A stretch of DNA of 6,892 nt from an uncultured Porphyromonadaceae bacterium (GTDB lineage: Bacteria > Bacteroidota > Bacteroidia > Bacteroidales > Muribaculaceae). The stretch lies in the NCBI GenBank assembly GCA_900546835.1, contig UREH01000125.1, forward strand, positions 1-6,892, written 5' to 3'. The position numbers and the translations under genes are program-made. Shown piece after piece: positions 5,239-6,892 of the stretch. Numbering within the stretch: position 1 is the stretch's first letter; every line of letters begins with the position of its first letter. The notes under the pieces are model-generated. The model was given only the letters and a program-made list of their open reading frames with translations, had not been told where the DNA came from and ran no database searches.

Positions 5239-6892
5239 TTATTTGTTTTTGAAAGATATTTCGATGCGGTCGGCGGGTTTCACCTTGAGCGATACGCGTC
5301 CGTCGGCGTCGGTCTTGGTTTTTAACGGAGTGCCGTTGAGCGAGAATTCGGCCACTGAGCCTTCGGGGAGGGCGATTCGGCAAGGGGCTTCGGCCGATGC
5401 CAGGAGCGTGGCTTTCTGCATTTTGCCGTCGGTCCAGGAGAGGTCGGCGGTGATGCCGCCTTCGGCGCAGATTCCTTTCACGGAGCCTTCAGCCCAGGCC
5501 GCGGGGAGCGCGGGAAGGAAATCTATGAAGCCGTCGTGGCTCTGGAGGAGCATGTCGCACATGGCGGCTACCGAGGCCTCGGTGGCGTCGAAACTGAAGA
5601 TGTCGCGCTCGGCTCCGGCGATGCCTGCGGGCGATACGGTCATCAGGTTCTCGCGGGTGAAGAAGCGGAAAAGGTCCTGAAGCCAGTAGTGGGCTTTTTC
5701 ACCGTCCTTAAGAAATGCATTGAATCCAAGCATATTGGCTGCGCTCCATTCGGTATCTTCCCAGCCGTTGGCGGTTGTCTGGTTGGTGATTGTACGCTTG
5801 GCGGCCTCCATTAGTTCGGGGGTCTTGGTGTAGGTGAGCTGGCCGAGCGGATACAGAGTGAGCAGGTGGGAGCTGTGGCGGTGGGCCGGATCCTGGCGAG
5901 GGAAGCCGTGGAGCCATTCCTGCACTTCGCCGCGGTCGTCGACCTGAATGGGAGGGAGCTTGGCGAGATCTTTCTGCAGCTGGCGCGCGAAAGGTTTGTC
6001 GACGCCGAGGATGCGCGAGCTTTCAATTACTGCATTGAAAATGTCGGCTACAATTCCGCGGTCGATTGTGGGCATCATCGAGGCGGAGAACCCCTGGCCC
6101 TCAGGGGTTACGAAGCCATTTTCGGGCGAAATGGAGGGCCCTGTGAGGAGGTAACCGGTGTTGGGGTCCTCGGTCATGTAGGTGTGGAAGAATTCGGCAC
6201 ATCCCTTGAGCAGCGGGTAGCCGGTCGAGGCGAGATAATCCTTATCCTGCGTATATTTGTAGTGGCTCCAGAGATGTGTGGCGAGCCATGCGCCTGCCGA
6301 TACGTTCAGACCCCAGTAGATGGCGCCGTCGGGCGATGTGTAACCCCAGGGGTTTACGCAGGTGTGTGCCACCCAGCCTTTTGCTCCGTAGATTTTTTCG
6401 GCGGTCTCGCGGCCGGGTTTCTCGATGTGTTTCAGGAAGTTGAACAAGGGCACATTGGTCTCGGCGAGATTCGCTTTGTTGGCACTCCAGTAGTTCTGCT
6501 GTATGTTGATGTCAAGATGATAGTCGCATGTCCAGCCCATCTGGCATGCGAGGTTATCGTTCCATATTCCCTGGAGATTGGAGCAGAGCGGGGAATTCGG
6601 GCGCGAGGATGCAATCTGCATGTAGCGTCCGTAGCGGAAGAACAGGGCGTCGAAAGCGGGGTCGACCGCACCGTTCTTAACCAGGTGGAGGCGTACGTCG
6701 GTGGGAAGGGATGCCATCTCGCCGGGAGTGCCCAGCGAGATGCTCATACGGTTGTAAAGCGCGGAATGGTCGGCAGTGTGTGCGGCCAGAACTTTGTCGA
6801 ATCCTTTTGCGGCGGCCATGGCCACCGTTTCGGAGGATTTCGCGGCGGGGTCTGCCTCGCAAATGTCGGTGCGAACGTCGAAATAAGCTTCG
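5239..6892 (-). CDS. GH95 alpha-L-fucosidase, C-terminal 550 residues, 5'-truncated by the window edge
   Basis: GH95 enzymes remove alpha-1,2-linked L-fucose, or in some members alpha-L-galactose, by inversion, usually in the periplasm or at the cell surface. The frame is open to the right edge (first residues EAYFDVRTDI), so the start, any signal peptide and the N-terminal beta domain (roughly 270 residues of a 780-850-residue protein) are missing. A GTG at 6823-6825 is internal, not the start. Most of what remains is the (alpha/alpha)6 barrel followed by a C-terminal beta domain. GPSISPENG gives the general acid Glu at 6121-6123. The DYHLDINIQQNYW motif lies near 6485-6525. FSFD gives the Asp at 5587-5589, equivalent to AfcA Asp766. 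HRHSSHLLTLYP and MLLQSHDGFIDFLPALP are further family blocks. His two residues before the catalytic D-x-N pair (6517-6519) favours fucosidase over alpha-L-galactosidase, where Thr is reported. It ends 35 bp before the mannosidase start. Confidence 0.95.
   Translation of the reverse strand, partial: EAYFDVRTDICEADPAAKSSETVAMAAAKGFDKVLAAHTADHSALYNRMSISLGTPGEMASLPTDVRLHLVKNGAVDPAFDALFFRYGRYMQIASSRPNSPLCSNLQGIWNDNLACQMGWTCDYHLDINIQQNYWSANKANLAETNVPLFNFLKHIEKPGRETAEKIYGAKGWVAHTCVNPWGYTSPDGAIYWGLNVSAGAWLATHLWSHYKYTQDKDYLASTGYPLLKGCAEFFHTYMTEDPNTGYLLTGPSISPENGFVTPEGQGFSASMMPTIDRGIVADIFNAVIESSRILGVDKPFARQLQKDLAKLPPIQVDDRGEVQEWLHGFPRQDPAHRHSSHLLTLYPLGQLTYTKTPELMEAAKRTITNQTTANGWEDTEWSAANMLGFNAFLKDGEKAHYWLQDLFRFFTRENLMTVSPAGIAGAERDIFSFDATEASVAAMCDMLLQSHDGFIDFLPALPAAWAEGSVKGICAEGGITADLSWTDGKMQKATLLASAEAPCRIALPEGSVAEFSLNGTPLKTKTDADGRVSLKVKPADRIEISFKNK

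Noticed and set aside
5204..5383. A 60-codon N-terminal extension of the beta-mannosidase from an upstream ATG
   Set aside because: It overlaps the GH95 coding sequence, is Arg/Pro-rich, and would bury a good signal peptide that starts at 5203.
6823..6825. GTG as the start codon of the GH95 gene
   Set aside because: The frame stays open to the window edge with family-like sequence upstream (EAYFDVRTDI onward), and the N-terminal domain would be missing. The gene is truncated by the window.

Overview
The window looks like one end of an assembled contig from a GC-rich member of the Bacteroidota, most likely a gut Bacteroidales. Three things point there: TAnnTTTG-type -7 promoter boxes, start codons without Shine-Dalgarno sequences but with A/T-rich leaders, and a glycan-degrading gene pair next to a Bacteroidales-type pyruvate:ferredoxin oxidoreductase. 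I cannot assign a genus. All four real genes are on the minus strand, so they read from right to left.

Layout from the right edge, in transcription order. (1) Positions 6892-5239 hold the C-terminal two thirds of a GH95 alpha-L-fucosidase, cut by the window edge. (2) Positions 5203-2567 hold a complete, exported GH2 beta-mannosidase, 35 bp downstream and probably co-transcribed with it. (3) Positions 2566-2396 hold a 3' hairpin, built from a 9-base motif with an extra copy beside it, and then a promoter. (4) Positions 2395-2135 hold a small cysteine-rich protein of the TSCPD / TIGR03905 family. (5) Positions 2134-1961 hold a second promoter and a leader with a small palindrome. (6) Positions 1960-52 hold the N-terminal half of nifJ. 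(7) Positions 1-51 are not genomic: they are Illumina Nextera adapter and index sequence left on the contig end.

Functionally, the two glycosidases fit extracytoplasmic trimming of host or plant glycans: fucose removal from non-reducing ends and cleavage of terminal beta-mannose. The PFOR is central anaerobic metabolism, taking pyruvate to acetyl-CoA and reduced ferredoxin. The TSCPD protein has no established role. No susC/susD pair, regulator, transporter, RNA gene, CRISPR array or mobile element is visible.

I found no convincing new multi-gene system. The most useful observations are the adapter artefact, which adds a false 17-residue tail to the nifJ product, the alternative-pairing repeats downstream of the mannosidase gene, and a D-x-N variant at the catalytic Asn pair of the GH95 enzyme.
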